A DNA stretch of 64,000 nucleotides from Cacajao melanocephalus (GCA_963573385.1 CAUYLG010061874.1:1-64000); one strand, 5' to 3'. Counted from the first letter of the stretch, positions 12,176 to 25,640 are shown. The notes: generated by a model not told the origin, from the letters alone. Program-made: numbers and translations.

Positions 12176-13085
12176 GTATACCATTAAGATAGTGAATCGG
12201 CCAGCCACAGATTAGGAGAAAACATTTACTATTCATGTACCTGACAAAGGATTGTATCCAGAAATCAATAATAATACAAATTATTAAGACAGATAGCATC
12301 ATTTTTAAAAATTGGGCAAAAGACTTGGACATTTCACAGAGGGAAATAATCTAATGGCCAAATAAGCACACTAAAAGAGGCTGAACATTATTAATCATTA
12401 GGAAACACAAATTAACATCACAATGAGATACTGACCCATTACTCATCCACTTGAATAGTTAAAAAGACTACCAGTTGTTGACAAGGACTACCAGTTGTTG
12501 ACAAGGATGCAGAACAACTGGAACTTTCAGCTGGTGAGACCATGCAGTGGGACCACACATTTGAAAATATGTATGGTAGTTTTTGAGTTTTTTTCCCCAG
12601 TAAAAATTAACCATACATCTACCCTATGATCCAGCAAGTCATTTACCCAAGAAAAACAAAAACATATATCCACAAAAAGAGTACTGCAAGAAGATTCATA
12701 GCAGCAAACAGAGATGTCCATTAACAAGATAATTTTTCAGCACATTGTATATTCATTTAATAGTACACTACTGGGCAATAAAAATAAATGAACTACTACT
12801 GCCCCCAACTACATGCATAAATCTCAGGAACATTATGTTGGACAGTAAGAGTCAGACACAAAACAGTATTTTTGCTCTACATTATACCATTCAAACAAAG
12901 AAAAACAATCTATAGTAGAAATCAGAAAGTAGTTTCCTTTTTGTTAGGGGGTATAGGGATTGACTGGTAAGAAACTGCAGAAAACTTTCTGGGATGATAG
13001 AAATGTACTATGTCTTGTTCTGGATAAACATTTAAGATCTGTGCATCATATTTTATGTGATCATACCTCAATAATAAGAATGTAA
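12176..13085 (+). mobile_element. Second old L1M 3' region
   Basis: Covers the end of ORF2 (gggcaaaagacttggac, gatccagcaagtcatttacc, ttcatagcagcaaacag) and a 3'UTR ending cctcaataataagaatg. Its start overlaps in content with the end of the 10590-11145 relic, so it is a separate insertion. Confidence 0.78.
12466..12505. repeat. Perfect 20-bp tandem duplication
   Basis: gactaccagttgttgacaag occurs twice head to tail inside the L1M relic. Confidence 0.97.
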
Positions 13086-14597
13086 AATGGTACAAAAGCC
13101 AATTTCAAGTCAACCCAACATCTCTACTAATAAATCTCACCGTTTTTAAAAGAACAGTAAATCCTAAAACTCTATTTTGAGAAAAAATAAAGCATTTAAT
13201 TTTATTTAATGCTATTTAACATATGCTAATATATGACATACGGATTGTGAAAAGATTATTTAAACAAGTTGGCTAAAGAAACTTCATGAAGAAGGTGAAT
13301 CTTTTCCCTTATTGCATATGCTTTTATGTTGAGTAAAACCAAGGTGATTTCCCATGGTAGCTTCACTCTTCTCTTACGCTTTCTTGTAGTAAAATAGAAA
13401 CTAATTTTTTTTTCATGAAAGGGTAATTATACACTAATGTGCTCCTTTTCTCTCCTGTTCTTTTTCTTTTATTATGGAATATTTAATGTATCAAATAATA
13501 TATCTAACATTTGTATATTACAAAGTATATCCTCTGCCTCCCTCCTCGTTTGAAGATCCTAATGATCCTCTGCAGAGCTAATGCTTATTCTGACTTTTGT
13601 GTTTTCATTTTCTTTTATATATCCCATATATATGTAGCCCTAATAGGTGTATACCTATGTGTATCCTTATACAATTTGTTTAGTTGTGCTTCTTTTTAAC
13701 TTTATAGATATGGTACAATATGTAGTCTTCTGAGCCTTTCTCTTTTCATTCATTAGTATATTTTTAAGATTCAACTATATTGTTGTATGTAGCTGAAGTT
13801 CATTAATTTACATTGCTATATAATTTTCTATTATTGGCATATGTCACTATTTTTTTCCCTGTTTTTTCTCCCTTACCCTCTTTTTCATCCTTTGACCCCA
13901 CCTGAAGCAGTAGTTAGTTAAATAAGCAAAATGATTAGTGGCTTCACATGTTTGGAACTCTTCTAATAAAGAGTTGAAATTATGGCTTCAAAATAGAGAC
14001 ACCACTAGCAATCCCTTCTATTTCTATAAGCATAGTAAGCTATATTATTTGCATTTTATAGTAGGATATGAATTAAATAGTTATAATGACAACTGTAGGG
14101 TGGGAATTTTTAACACACTAGAATAAAATGTATCTTGGAGACATTCAGGGTATCTGAAGATCAGCATATTGCATATGGTGCAACTGAACCAATGAGTTTG
14201 AAGAAAATACGCCTATTGCTGAAAGAGCACAACGTATAAATTACTCTTTTGTACACAAATACAAATCTATAGTCTTTATAGCTTACTTTCTACATGAATG
14301 GTTATATATATAATAATTGCAAATATATCCTGTTTATTTAATGGGTTATTTTTCTCTAAGTTCCAATAAAATAATATATTTTCTAAATTAAAAAGTTATT
14401 ACATTCTCTTTGTGTAGTTTGCAAGAAAAATAAATAAAAAGCTATTATAATTTTAAAAAATTTCCAGGACAAAATTAATACCAAGTTACAAGAATGATAA
14501 AGCTTAGAACATTGTCATTCACTATAACTAATAGCTGCAATTCTAGTGTTGGTTTCTTTTCTCACAAGTCCATTTTGATATTAGTATTTCTTGCTGT
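13086..14597. other. AT-rich intronic sequence with a possible L1 fragment
   Basis: The part around 13520-13860 resembles an old L1 3' region on the minus strand (gtagctgaagttcattaat, ttgctatataattttc), not securely. No gene seen. Confidence 0.4.
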
Positions 14598-14730
14598 GGC
14601 CAGGCACAGTGGCTCTTGCCTGTAATTCTAGCATTTTGGGAAGCCAAGGCAGACAGATCACTTGAACTCAAGAGTTTGAGACCAGCCTGGACAACATGGC
14701 AAGACCTTGTCTCTTACTTAAAAAAAAAAA
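14598..14730 (+). mobile_element. Alu left monomer (FLAM-like) with poly-A
   Basis: Starts ggccaggcacagtggct and stops after one monomer with a poly-A. Short target duplication cttgctgt / cttgttgt. Confidence 0.8.
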
Positions 14731-14909
14731 CTTGTTGTAGTGAAGCAGCATTTTATTTCCCACAGAATATGGTTCTTCATAAAAGAACTCCAAAGTATTT
14801 ATTTATAAAAATATAATTTGGTATACATGCAGATGTAGCTTATTTGATATATAACCACACTGTAAAAGTCTTTGTGGTAAGCAATTCAGTTAATGTGACT
14901 ACAGGTTTA

Positions 14910-15240
<331 letters not shown>

Positions 15241-15409
15241 CTTATGTTAAGGGCTGATCTTTCTTTTTATGTATTTAACTAAACTGGTTAACTGTTTATT
15301 GTTTTTTTATGTCATAGGTGTCAGATACAGCTAGCAGTTCCATAAGCCAGAATTATAGATGGAAGAGGGGGAAAGAATTGTCAGAAATACTTATTAAGAT
15401 TTCTATCCT

Positions 15410-15587
15410 GGCAAGGTGTAGTAGCTTATGCCTATAATTACAGCAGTTTGGAAGGCCAAGGTGGAAGGATTCCTGGAACCCAGGAGTTTGAGGCTGCAGT
15501 GATCTATGATCATCCCATTGCACTCTAGCCTGGGATACAGAGCAAGACTTTGTCTCAACAACAACAACAACAACAACAACAACAAAA
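15410..15587 (+). mobile_element. Fossil Alu monomer (FAM/FRAM-like)
   Basis: A single unit that passes from the ggagtttgaggctgcagtg join into the 7SL-like end gcctgggatacagagcaag, without a second monomer. Exact target duplication tctatcct on both sides and a (CAA)n tail. Confidence 0.82.
15555..15586. repeat. (CAA)n microsatellite
   Basis: About ten CAA units that evolved from the monomer's tail. Confidence 0.92.
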
Positions 15588-17590
15588 TCTATCCTAAGTG
15601 GCATCATACAGAAAGTTTAAAATTAAATGTGCACTATTATAAATATCTTATTAAAATGCAGGGCAATCAGAGATCGATAGTAATCAAAGTAATCAAAGGT
15701 GATCATGTCTTAGGGATATCCTGTTTCTCAGATACTCTGGACAGAAAGCACCTAGAAGGCTGAGATAATTCTGATGCAAAATCAGAGATTTCTCCCCATA
15801 TAATCAACCTCAAAACTTGAGTTGGTCCTAATAGTAGACTCAACCCCTTAGAAAAGACTAGGCAGAGCAATTTTCCTATTGACTGTCTGAGACTCCTTTC
15901 ATTCTTGTGTTGCGTAGGACATAGCATATACTTTTTAGGTCTCTAATAATAATAGTTATCTAAGAAGCAAACTGGGATGAAAGACACTATTCACTTATTT
16001 TCTTAAATGGGGAAGGCATTCAAGGGAGTGAAGGTTTGTTAATGACACTTTTAAAGATATAAGGAGTAGATTTTTATTCTAATAAGCCATACATCAATGA
16101 AATTTGTTATTGCAGCTCCGGGGCAGCAATTACTTATATATTGACAACTTATACATGTTTTACATGCCCGTTTGCTCTCCTGTTCACTACTGAAATGTAG
16201 TTACCATAGCAATGAACACATCACATGGTTCCTGTGCTAGTTCTAAAATAGAGAACAGCAATATGCCGTATGAGCTCTGCTTATTTTCTATGTAAGGACT
16301 GCATATACAACTTGAGGCTATTCCATAACCTTCTCAGTGCAGATAGCTTATCATTGATTTAGAAAGCTTTCAAAGTAAAAAGCAATTGGAAGTAGTATAT
16401 TTCAAGTTTCTAGCCTCTCTTGTACTGTTCTTTGCCACTGAGCTAAAAGAACATTTCATTAGCTTTGACCAGCAGGGACTCTGCTGTTGTATATTTAGAT
16501 ATGTATTGTCAACGGAATAGCAATGCCACTTAGAAGATTGGTGGGAGAGGCATATATAGCATTCATGGACACATTTTCTAAGTCTTATTGAGCAATTCTT
16601 AACCAATCTTAGCTTTTCTCCTACTGTCTTCTTTAATGTTTTAAGTTTTTTAAAATGTAGGAGTCTGTTTTAGAATTTGAGGAGAGCAAGATGCCAGGCA
16701 CAACTGGAAGCATGCTATTAGTTCCTTTTAGGTCCATTATTGTTGTGTAAGATTTTTAAATGCATTGGTTGTATAGCAGTTTATCTATAGAAAAGGACTT
16801 CAGATTTCTGTGCCTGGTGCTATCAAGGCCCTACTTATGCCTTACTGTCACATTTAGATTATGTTGTAGGTTGTCAGACCTCCAGAAATAAAGTAGGAAC
16901 ATACTCCTTTTACTGTGTCTCTTACCAGATATTTATTTGCAACAGTCCAAGTGCTATGGCATATTAAGTAATGGTGCTACTGTGTAACTCTTTCTAAACA
17001 TTAATAAGCAAAATAAATTTCAATTTGAGTTTTTGGCTATACTAGGCCAATTGTTGAGTGGAGCTACAAATTCAAACTTTTAAATATTCTTTATTGAAAC
17101 TACTGGGAACAGCTGTTTTATATATAGTAGAGGAAACCAGTGCTTTATTCTCTTACTACTATATATTCTTGATTGAAACTTGTAAGAGGTGATTCATAGG
17201 TCTTCAAACATGAATTAGTAAATTTTGGAAGCTAAAAAGCCATGTGTATTTGACTACTGATGGGGGCAATATGTTGATTGTGTAATATTTTTATCTACCC
17301 TTTCAGTTATAATTTAAAAACCCTTTATGTACTACATAAACTGTGAAATATTAGACACTTCCGTATCCATATAATTTGCAACAAAGTAGAATAAATGGCC
17401 AGAGATGTTATTGTAATCTTATGCTCCAACCTCATTTCTTTTTTCTTGGTCATTGTTTAAAATCTGGACGTTATACAAACCGATAATGCAGAAAGAAAAT
17501 TCTTTCATAATCCTACACATCTCAATCTTTTTATTAGTTTTACAATATGTCCTTCTAGACATAGTTTATTGTATAAAGTATTTAAAATAC
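15588..17590. other. Repeat-poor intronic block
   Basis: No transposon recognised over about 2 kb. It contains an X-box-like palindrome at 16200-16213 and may hold conserved non-coding sequence. Confidence 0.5.
16200..16213. promoter_or_regulatory. X-box-like (RFX-type) palindrome
   Basis: gttaccatagcaat fits the RFX consensus GTTRCCATRGYAAC at 13 of 14 positions. Function not shown. Confidence 0.4.
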
Positions 17591-18130
17591 TGATTTTATT
17601 GCAGCAAGAGAAAGAAGGGCATTTATTGTAGGGCACCAAGCAAGGAGGATGGGCAGCTCATGCTTAAGATCCAACCTCCCTGCTGGCTTACAAGCATGGG
17701 TTTTTAAAGGCAGGGGTACATTTCAGGAAAGTAGAAGTTACAGGCAAAATTGTAAATTAACACATGGAGGTTATACTTGGGTTGGCTCAAAAAGGAGGAA
17801 GATCTTGAAGTGGGCTCTTACAGGTCATCTGTGGATTAGGAGAGTCTTTGATTTGCAGTTGGTTGAGGAAGAAAGGCTTTGTCTAAAAACTTGGGGTCAG
17901 CAGAAAGGAGTTTGGCCTTAACATAGGTTAGTTAGGATAAGGAAACCTGTTAATCATTATGGGGTGCTATGTCAGGGTCAAGGTATGAGAGCAAGCCAGG
18001 ATGCACTGCTTCAGAGTGACCAGTTCAGGAAATTGATAGCCCGCAGGTGTGACTCTCTCCAGGCCCCTCAGGAAGCAATTTAGAACAAAGAGCAGTAGTC
18101 AGAGTTCAATCTTCAGTTTCCCTTATCAAA
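17590..18130. mobile_element. Probable old LTR or interspersed repeat
   Basis: GC-richer block with wording seen in mammalian LTR-type repeats (gggcatttattgtagggcac, tttttaaaggcaggggt, ttacaggcaaaattg). I cannot name the family with confidence. Confidence 0.4.
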
Positions 18131-18159
18131 GTTCTATGTGACAGCAGTTGACATTTTCT

Positions 18160-18328
18160 TTTTTCTCTTTTATTTATTTAAAAGAAGGGTATCATTCTGT
18201 TGCCCAGGCTGGAGTGCCATGGCATGTTCATAGCTTACTGCAGTCTCAAACTCCTGGCCTCAAGCAATCCTCCTGCCTCAACCTCCTGCGTAGCTAGGAC
18301 TACAGGCACATGCTACCGTGCCCAGCTC
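18160..18328 (-). mobile_element. Alu-type monomer (FLAM/AluJ half)
   Basis: One monomer on the minus strand, from a T-rich run to accgtgcccagct. Target duplication around acattttct / gcattttct. Confidence 0.8.
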
Positions 18329-18332
18329 AGCA

Positions 18333-18663
18333 TTTTCTATCTGGTGGGTGTCCTGGTGTGTTGGGGGAGGGACCTGATGAGAGGTGATTGGATCATGGGG
18401 GCAGTTTCCCCCATGCTGTTCTCATGATAATAAGTAAATTCTCACAAGATCTGTTAGTTTAAAAGTATGTGGCAGTTCCCTGCTCAAGCTCTCTCCTGCC
18501 ACTGTGTAAGATGTACTTTGCTTCTGCTTCACCTTCTGCCATGATTATAAGCTTCCTGAGGCCTTCCCAGTCATGTGGAACTATGAGTCGATTAAACCTC
18601 TTTTCTTTTTAAGTTACCCAGTCTCAGGTAGTTCTTTATAGGAGTATGAAAACAGGCTAATAC
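18333..18663 (+). mobile_element. MST/THE1-type LTR, 5'-truncated
   Basis: Retroviral-like (MaLR) LTR fragment: gggagggacctgatgagagg, gattggatcatgggggcag, attaaacctcttttc and the end aggctaatacac. The first ~80 bp of the LTR are missing. No internal coding region is attached. Confidence 0.85.
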
Positions 18664-18679
18664 ACCTGGTTTCTGAAAA

Positions 18680-18865
18680 GTAACTCGGCTGGTTTGAAGT
18701 GGGGATGGGCCATGAGCCAAGGATGCAGGCACTTCTAGAAGCTGAAAAGGCAAGAAAAAGTTATCCCCTGGAATTTCAAAAGGAATCAGCCCTGCATATA
18801 CCTTGATTTTACCCTGGTAAGGCTGGGCTGGACTTCTGATGCTTCAGAGACAAAAGCCTGGCCCA
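18680..18865 (+). mobile_element. Possible MLT1-type LTR fragment
   Basis: Matches the wording ccatgagccaaggatgcagg, cttctagaagctgaaaagg and ataccttgattttaccc. GC-rich sequence without a recognised family continues to about 19260. Confidence 0.5.
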
Positions 18866-19289
18866 CAGGGCTTCCTCCCTTGCCTGTCTCAGGCAGACTT
18901 AGGACTAACTTTAGGCTTTGAAGTAAATGAAAGCTGAAACATTTGAATGTTTGATTTTCATGATCCAGAACTTAAGCCTCATGGGACCTGTGCATTCCTT
19001 GGACCCAGTAGGATGTCACAGTCTGCACACCATTGTGGTCTGGTTTCTTCCCTATCAGGCCTGTAGCCTCATGCTCTGGGCTTCCCTGGAAGCTGGTGTT
19101 CTGGAGGCCTGCAGCTGCCACCCTGCTGTGTGTCAGCACTGCTCCCTGGTACTAGACTTCCACTGACCTCCATTCCTTGGCCTAGCTGCCCACTCATGGC
19201 AGATTATACCAAATCTGGGTTGTGGGGCCCAGGCGGAGCCAGCAATACTAGGACCTGATGGACAAAATACTCATTTTAATGAAATCATA

Positions 19290-20300
19290 CTTTAATTCTG
19301 TTTTGTATCTTCTCACATAAAATAGCTAGATCTCTTTCCCTAATAGTACAAATTTATCTGCCTTATTTTGTATAAGAGCTGTATTATATGAATACATCGT
19401 TGTTTATTCTATTAAAAGTTTTTATATTTTTTTTTTGTTATAAATAGTTCTACAGTAATATGTCTCATATACTTTTATGTGAATCGTTCTATAGGCTCAG
19501 TCTCCAGAACTGAACTGCCAATTCTTAGGAAAGGAAAATTTAACATCTGATAAATTTTACCAAACTGCCCTTCAGAGAGATTCTACCAAATCATATTCTC
19601 TGTTTAAATGTCTTTTTAAGCTTTGCCAAACTGATAAATGTAAAATATGGTATTGTTTTAATTTGCATTTTTGGAGTTAATCCTGTAGTTCTATATTTTT
19701 TCATGTTATAGTCCATTTGTATTTTCCTCTTCTTTTAATTCCTTGTTTGCCTAGCTTTCTTTTTCTTTCGGTTGGTTCAGTTTTTCCAACTAACTTGTTT
19801 CTTGTTGCTTTTTCCCCCTGTATTAGGAAAATAAATTTTTACTTGTAAATGCTTCTTGCAGTTTGTCCACTGAATTTTTTTTTTTTTTTTTTTTTTTTTG
19901 AGACGGGATCTTGCTTTGTCACCCAGACTGGAATACAATGGTGTGATCACAGCTTACTGTAGCCTCAACCTTGCAGTCCTCCAGCCTCAGCCTCCTGAGT
20001 AGCTGGGATTACAAGCACACACCACCATGCCCAGCTAATTTTTTAAAAAAATTTTTCTGTAGAAAAGGGGACTATGTCTAGTCTCAATCTCTTAGGCTCA
20101 AGTAATCCTCCCTCGTTGGCCTACCAAAGTGCTGATGTTACAGGCATGAGCTACCCATCCAGCCTGTCTGTTGATTTTATTTTTGGTGCTTTTTTTGTAT
20201 ATGGAAGTTTTTTATTTGTATTTAGTCATATTTGTTAGTCTTGTTCTTTATCCCTTCTAGCTTTTACTTTACTTAGTAATATCAAATGATGTGTGTCATA
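19290..20300 (-). mobile_element. Old L1ME-type relic, split by an Alu
   Basis: Left part includes caaactgcccttcagagag and attttaatttgcattttt-like wording; right part gtatatggaagttttttat, then gtcatatttgttagtct. Both are typical of antisense L1M 3' regions. Confidence 0.65.
19875..20163 (-). mobile_element. Alu SINE (J-like)
   Basis: Long poly-T, then gagacgggatcttgctttg through to ctacccatccagc. Inserted in the L1ME relic. Approximate target duplication gtccactgaattt / gtctgttgatttt. Confidence 0.9.
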
Positions 20301-21385
20301 TGGGTCTAATTTATGCATTCATTCATTTACTTACAGAAGCTAATCATTTACATCCTAGTGTACCAAGTATCTTAGATGATGGGTCATTGCTGCCTGTACA
20401 ATCTAAGAAGAATCTTATTTGCAACAATGTTGCTTTAGCCTAGCAACAAACCAAATTCTCTAGAATGATTAGCAGCTACTTCTGAATATTGCTGTAAAGT
20501 CATAGTAGCATGTAACATGTACAGCAATAGTAAAAACATGTAACAGTTTGTTTCTTTCTAAAATTTAATTAAGTCTTTTATGTGTCCTTATACTTATAAA
20601 TATTAATTTTGTGGCTAAAATGTGTACATCTTTCCAAGTTATAGTATTGTGAGAAGCATGGCTATTGGCATTTCACCCAACAGAAAAAATTCCTTTAGAT
20701 AAACACCAAATCACAATTAACCTCATTCTACATACTGTTCTACAAATTACAAAATCAGTAAATGTTTATTGGGTGCCTGTTTTATTGCTAAGCTCTTGCA
20801 AGAGGAAGAGAGAGGTGGTGGGTTTTTTTTTTTAAGGTGTGAGCTATCATCCTATTTTTAAAGAGCTCATAATCTAGTTTGGAATATTTGGCATAAGTAT
20901 ATCCAAAGGTAAATAATAAAACAAATGATAATTGCTTGACAATGTGTAAAGACCCCCTCTCCAAACCAAAACAAAACAAAACAACAAAAGTGTTAGTCTC
21001 TTCTGTGACCAGTATTATCTGCTAAGGATATGTTACCGGTCGAAGAGCTTTGGCTGCAGTCATTTCTAGAATGTAAAATGAAATCATCCAAAAAACTGAG
21101 AGTGGCCAGTTTTACTCGTTGAAAGGAATAAGTGGTCATCTGTGAGTCTGTGAATTTGTCTACCAGAATATATTTATTTTCTTGCTTATACCACCAGTTC
21201 CTCTTTCTTGTTAAAGCTTTCACTGTTATTAAAGAGAAGTACCTCCTGGAAATTTTAGCATGCTAGTTGTTGTCAAACCTGATAGCACAGTAATAGGCTA
21301 AGATTCTTTGTTCCTCTTGGATAGGGAAGGGAAGAGACATGAAGAGTCTGAGGTGAGGGAAAACGATCAAGAATATGAATCAAGG
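20300..21385. other. Intronic sequence, nothing recognised
   Basis: AT-rich, with no coding potential beyond short chance frames. Confidence 0.45.
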
Positions 21386-21493
21386 GATCAGGCATCAAGA
21401 TAACCTTTCTTTTTTTTTTTAATGTAGACTTTATCTGTCTTGATCAGGCATCAAGATAACCTACATTTATTTAAATGTAGATTTTATCTGTCT
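21386..21493. repeat. Near-tandem duplication, units of 55 and 52 bp
   Basis: Unit A (21386-21440) and unit B (21442-21493) share gatcaggcatcaagataacc at the start and an aatgtaga-ttttatctgtct-type end. The middles differ: unit A has a poly-T run, while unit B has a 20-bp hairpin ctacatttatttaaatgtag. Confidence 0.9.
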
Positions 21494-21611
21494 AATGTGT
21501 GTGTTCCTAATCCCCAAATCTATTCATTTCATTGAAATTGATGAGTACTTTCAATGAGAACAGTTAAAATACTTTAAGATGTTCACTGTTTATAACATCA
21601 TTATATGAGTC

Positions 21612-21865
21612 CATGTTAAACCAGAGAAGCAGAACCAGTAGAAAATATAGATTTAGAGATTCATTACAAGGAATTGGCTGATGGAAGTATGGAGGCTGGC
21701 TAAGCAAGTCCAAAGCCCAGTCAAGAGGAAAGCAGGCTGGAAACCCAAGGGCATAAGCTGTTTAGAGTCCCTCGGCTCAGGGAAAGCCTAAGCTCTCTTT
21801 CGCAGGCCTCACCTAACTTTGCCTTGTAATTTTCTATAATGGGTCCCTAGAGTTTACCCACTGAT
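21612..21865 (+). mobile_element. Old interspersed repeat (unnamed family)
   Basis: The sequence ccagagaagcagaaccagta, then aaggaattggctgatgg and gaggctggctaagcaagtcc, matches a common mammalian repeat whose name I do not recall with certainty. Confidence 0.5.
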
Positions 21866-21984
21866 ACAATGGTCTAGAGTTACATTTGGTGAAATTTGGT
21901 TGTGAGATTGTATTCTTAATTGTTTATATTGGGTGTGCTTGAGCACATATACAACCTTCTTGCCTTCTCTAGGTCCCTAAAAAT

Positions 21985-22212
21985 CATTTCTTAATTCAAA
22001 AAATATTGAAATGCCTGCTATGTACCAAGCACTTCTCTTGATAGAGTGGTGAGCAAGACAGACAATCTAGTAGAAAAGTGAGATAAGAAAACACCAACAT
22101 TACTTGTGGAAAACATAGTTACAAAGGAAGTAGAAGGACATTAGTCATTTTTTTTTATGACCCACTGCCTGACACATAGTAGATGCTTAATAAATGCTTT
22201 TTGAATAAATAA
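21985..22212 (+). mobile_element. L2/MIR-type relic
   Basis: Contains atgcctgctatgtaccaagc and, at the end, tgacacatagtagatgctta followed by ataaatgctttttgaataaa, an L2-style tail. Confidence 0.6.
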
Positions 22213-22890
22213 GACCACATGGCATTTTTAAAGGAGTAAGGGCCATATATATAGAAAAGCAAAGAAGGTTCTGATTTGGGGATGGATTCAAGAACATATT
22301 GGGATGGGTGCAAACACACTTTCACTGATTAGCAGTTTGCATATTTCCTTTAAGGATAGTCTTACTCTCCTTCTCCTAACTTTTAACCTTTGCTTGAGGT
22401 TAGTGCAGCAGTTTGTACTAAGTGGAATTGCCAGTGACCAAGTGAATATGATATACCTATAAAAGAACAGGAAAATGAAGGCCTTACTATGTTGCTGCGT
22501 CACTAATCCAGGCTTCCAGCTAAATGCCAGAATGTAAATTAGATCCCTTATCAAATCTGGCACAAAAATGTTTAGGATCCTTTTTAATATAATACATGTG
22601 CTTTCAATAAATGCCTGCTTTGGCAAGAAATAAAACCAGCGTTTTTTGTGTCAAGTACAAGCTGTTGTACTTTGTAACTTTTAAACTGTCCTTGTGAACC
22701 AGGTCAAGGGTAAAATTAAATTTGGTTTTTGTATTTGGTTTTACATTCAACAAATATCATTTTTTCTTTGCATTGTATTATCTTGTGGGTATTTGTTTTA
22801 TTTTGGTTTGGTTTTCACTTAGAACAAAATTCAAAATCTACTAAATATTCTCCAGCCACACTGGCCTGCTTTCAGTTTGGGATTTTTTTG
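22213..22890. other. Repeat-poor intronic sequence
   Basis: No family recognised. Confidence 0.4.
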
Positions 22891-22896
22891 TTTTTA

Positions 22897-23065
22897 ATAT
22901 TTTTAAAGATGGCATCCGACTGTGTCGTCCTGGCTGGAGTGCAGTGGCTATTCTCAGGTTGGTCATAGCACACTACAACCTTGAATTCCTGGGCTAAAGA
23001 GATCCTCCTGCCTCAGCCTCCCGAGTAGCTGGGACTACAGGCTTGCACCTCCACAACTGACTTCT
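22897..23065 (-). mobile_element. Alu-type monomer (FLAM/AluJ half)
   Basis: Single monomer on the minus strand (ctggctggagtgcagtgg, gagtagctgggactacagg), strongly diverged at the T-rich end. Confidence 0.78.
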
Positions 23066-23089
23066 TTCTGTTTTTAAAACAATTGATCT

Positions 23090-23300
23090 CTTTCACCTGT
23101 CCCCTCAGACTCTTTGTACATGCCTTGACCTATTTTTACCCCATGTTCAGTGTTATTCACTCATCTTACTCTTACTAATTTATTAAGTCTCAAATATTTT
23201 CTCAGAGATTCTTTTTTCACCCATACCTCCACATCTCAGTTAGATCTCCCTTAAAAATCTCTTCTATATTACTAGGTCCTAGCACATAGTGGATTTGTGG
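23090..23300 (+). mobile_element. Weak L2 relic
   Basis: C/T-rich wording and the end tcctagcacatagtgg resemble an L2 3' region. The following sequence to about 24200 holds nothing recognised except a poly-T run at 24041. Confidence 0.4.
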
Positions 23301-24365
23301 TAAGTGAAAGGATGGAGTGACACACTGAGCACATACTATATTCTAGTCATTATAAAATGTCCTCAAGGAACTTTCTTAAATCTGAGTTCGAAAGGGTCAT
23401 GTTATTTTGTAAATAATGTTCTTGCTTTTACTTTAGGGAACAAAATTAGCGCTTTTTAATGAAATAGAATTAAAAATATAAGCATATACATTATATAAAT
23501 GCATGTATAAATTGTCTGAATATGGCAAGTTGCAAAGTAACATGAATACCATGATTGCTGTCATAAACCTTGAAAGCCACTGTATTAGTGGATACTGTTG
23601 TATAATAATCTCCAAATAAGCACACCTAGAAAACAACCTGTTTCACTTGTCAATTTCCCCAAACATTTCTCTGCTGACTGCATCTTTGGCTTCTAAGAGT
23701 TCTTTGCTGAGTCAAGAGCCAGAATCTCAGAAATCCCCCAGAAAGACAATTTAAGTTAAATGCATCCATCAAGATTTGGAAGAAGCTGCTTAAAAAAAGA
23801 AAAGCACTATATTACATTCTACTTTTAATTTTCAAAACCTGAAAACCTTCTCAAACCCAGGAAAACTAATGGTATTTCCATCTATTCTCTTTGATAGTCC
23901 ACAAGTCCTATGATTTTCTTAGCATCCTGTAATACATTTTGCTTTTATCCTTTTACTCTGTTTTCTTCCTAGAATTCTCATTCAAGGTCCAACACAGAAA
24001 TCTTTTTTCTCAACAAACCTTTTCTGACTAACCCTATTTCTTTTTTTTTTTTTTTTAACTCTTTGAATTTTCTCCACATTTTTTGGTATGCATTTTTTAA
24101 TGTTTGCATGTAATGCTATAATACAGTCAGTCATATATAACTTTATTTTATATTGGAAGTAGGTTTTTTGCATTCTTCTTAATTTTACATGTGCAAAAAA
24201 AAAGTCACTTTAATCCTATTTTTCTTAAATGAAATAATACAGTTTTAAATCCCTTTCCTGAGGAATTAAATGTAAGTAATTTGGGGGGTGCTTTGCTTCA
24301 CCTCCCCCAGAATCTCACACAAAGTAAAACATTCAGAGAATTAATCGTCCCTGCCCCACCCCACC

Positions 24366-24564
24366 CTAATCTTCTGTCCACGTTGGCTGCCCGGAGTTGT
24401 CCACTGTTAAACCACATAATCCCTTAAAGTTCAGTGGCTCTGTTGTTTCAGTGGACATGAGCATCTTGGCCAAGGCTTCAATAGCTTTCTGTGTTGGATA
24501 TTTTCTCTTGGCATCTCCATATAGGCTTTTTAATCTTTTCTTTCCCTGTTCTGTGCCCAAGGCC
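24366..24564 (-). other. Antisense reading frame behind an apparent splice acceptor, unknown product
   Basis: On the minus strand a textbook acceptor (branch-like tactaat, then a T-rich stretch ending in ctcag) opens directly into a frame of 66 codons that starts ALGTEQGKKRLKSLYGDAKR and ends SGQPTWTED before TAG. The composition is lysine-rich and coding-like, and it has no ATG of its own, as expected of a last coding exon or a pseudogene piece. A variant poly-A signal attaaa lies about 150 bp past the stop (24209-24214). I do not recognise the protein. The frame also stays open for about ten codons upstream of the AG, so chance cannot be excluded. There is no poly-A tail, which argues against a processed copy. 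Confidence 0.25.
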
Positions 24565-24599
24565 CTGAGAAAATTGCAAGTATTAGTAACATGGAGGAA

Positions 24600-25640
<1,041 letters not shown>

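Noticed and set aside
12461..12510. CRISPR-like direct repeats
   Set aside because: Just two adjacent copies without spacers, inside an L1 relic, in a eukaryotic genome.
15506..15763. Asn-repeat frame
   Set aside because: It is the (CAA)n tail of an Alu monomer.
22288..22626. 112-codon frame on the minus strand
   Set aside because: No recognisable domain, low-complexity hydrophobic start, no splice or promoter context, AT-rich. Likely chance.
24041..24057. Poly-T near the antisense frame as a poly-A tail of a processed pseudogene
   Set aside because: It lies about 150 bp beyond the attaaa signal, with unrelated AT-rich sequence between, and no target duplication was found.
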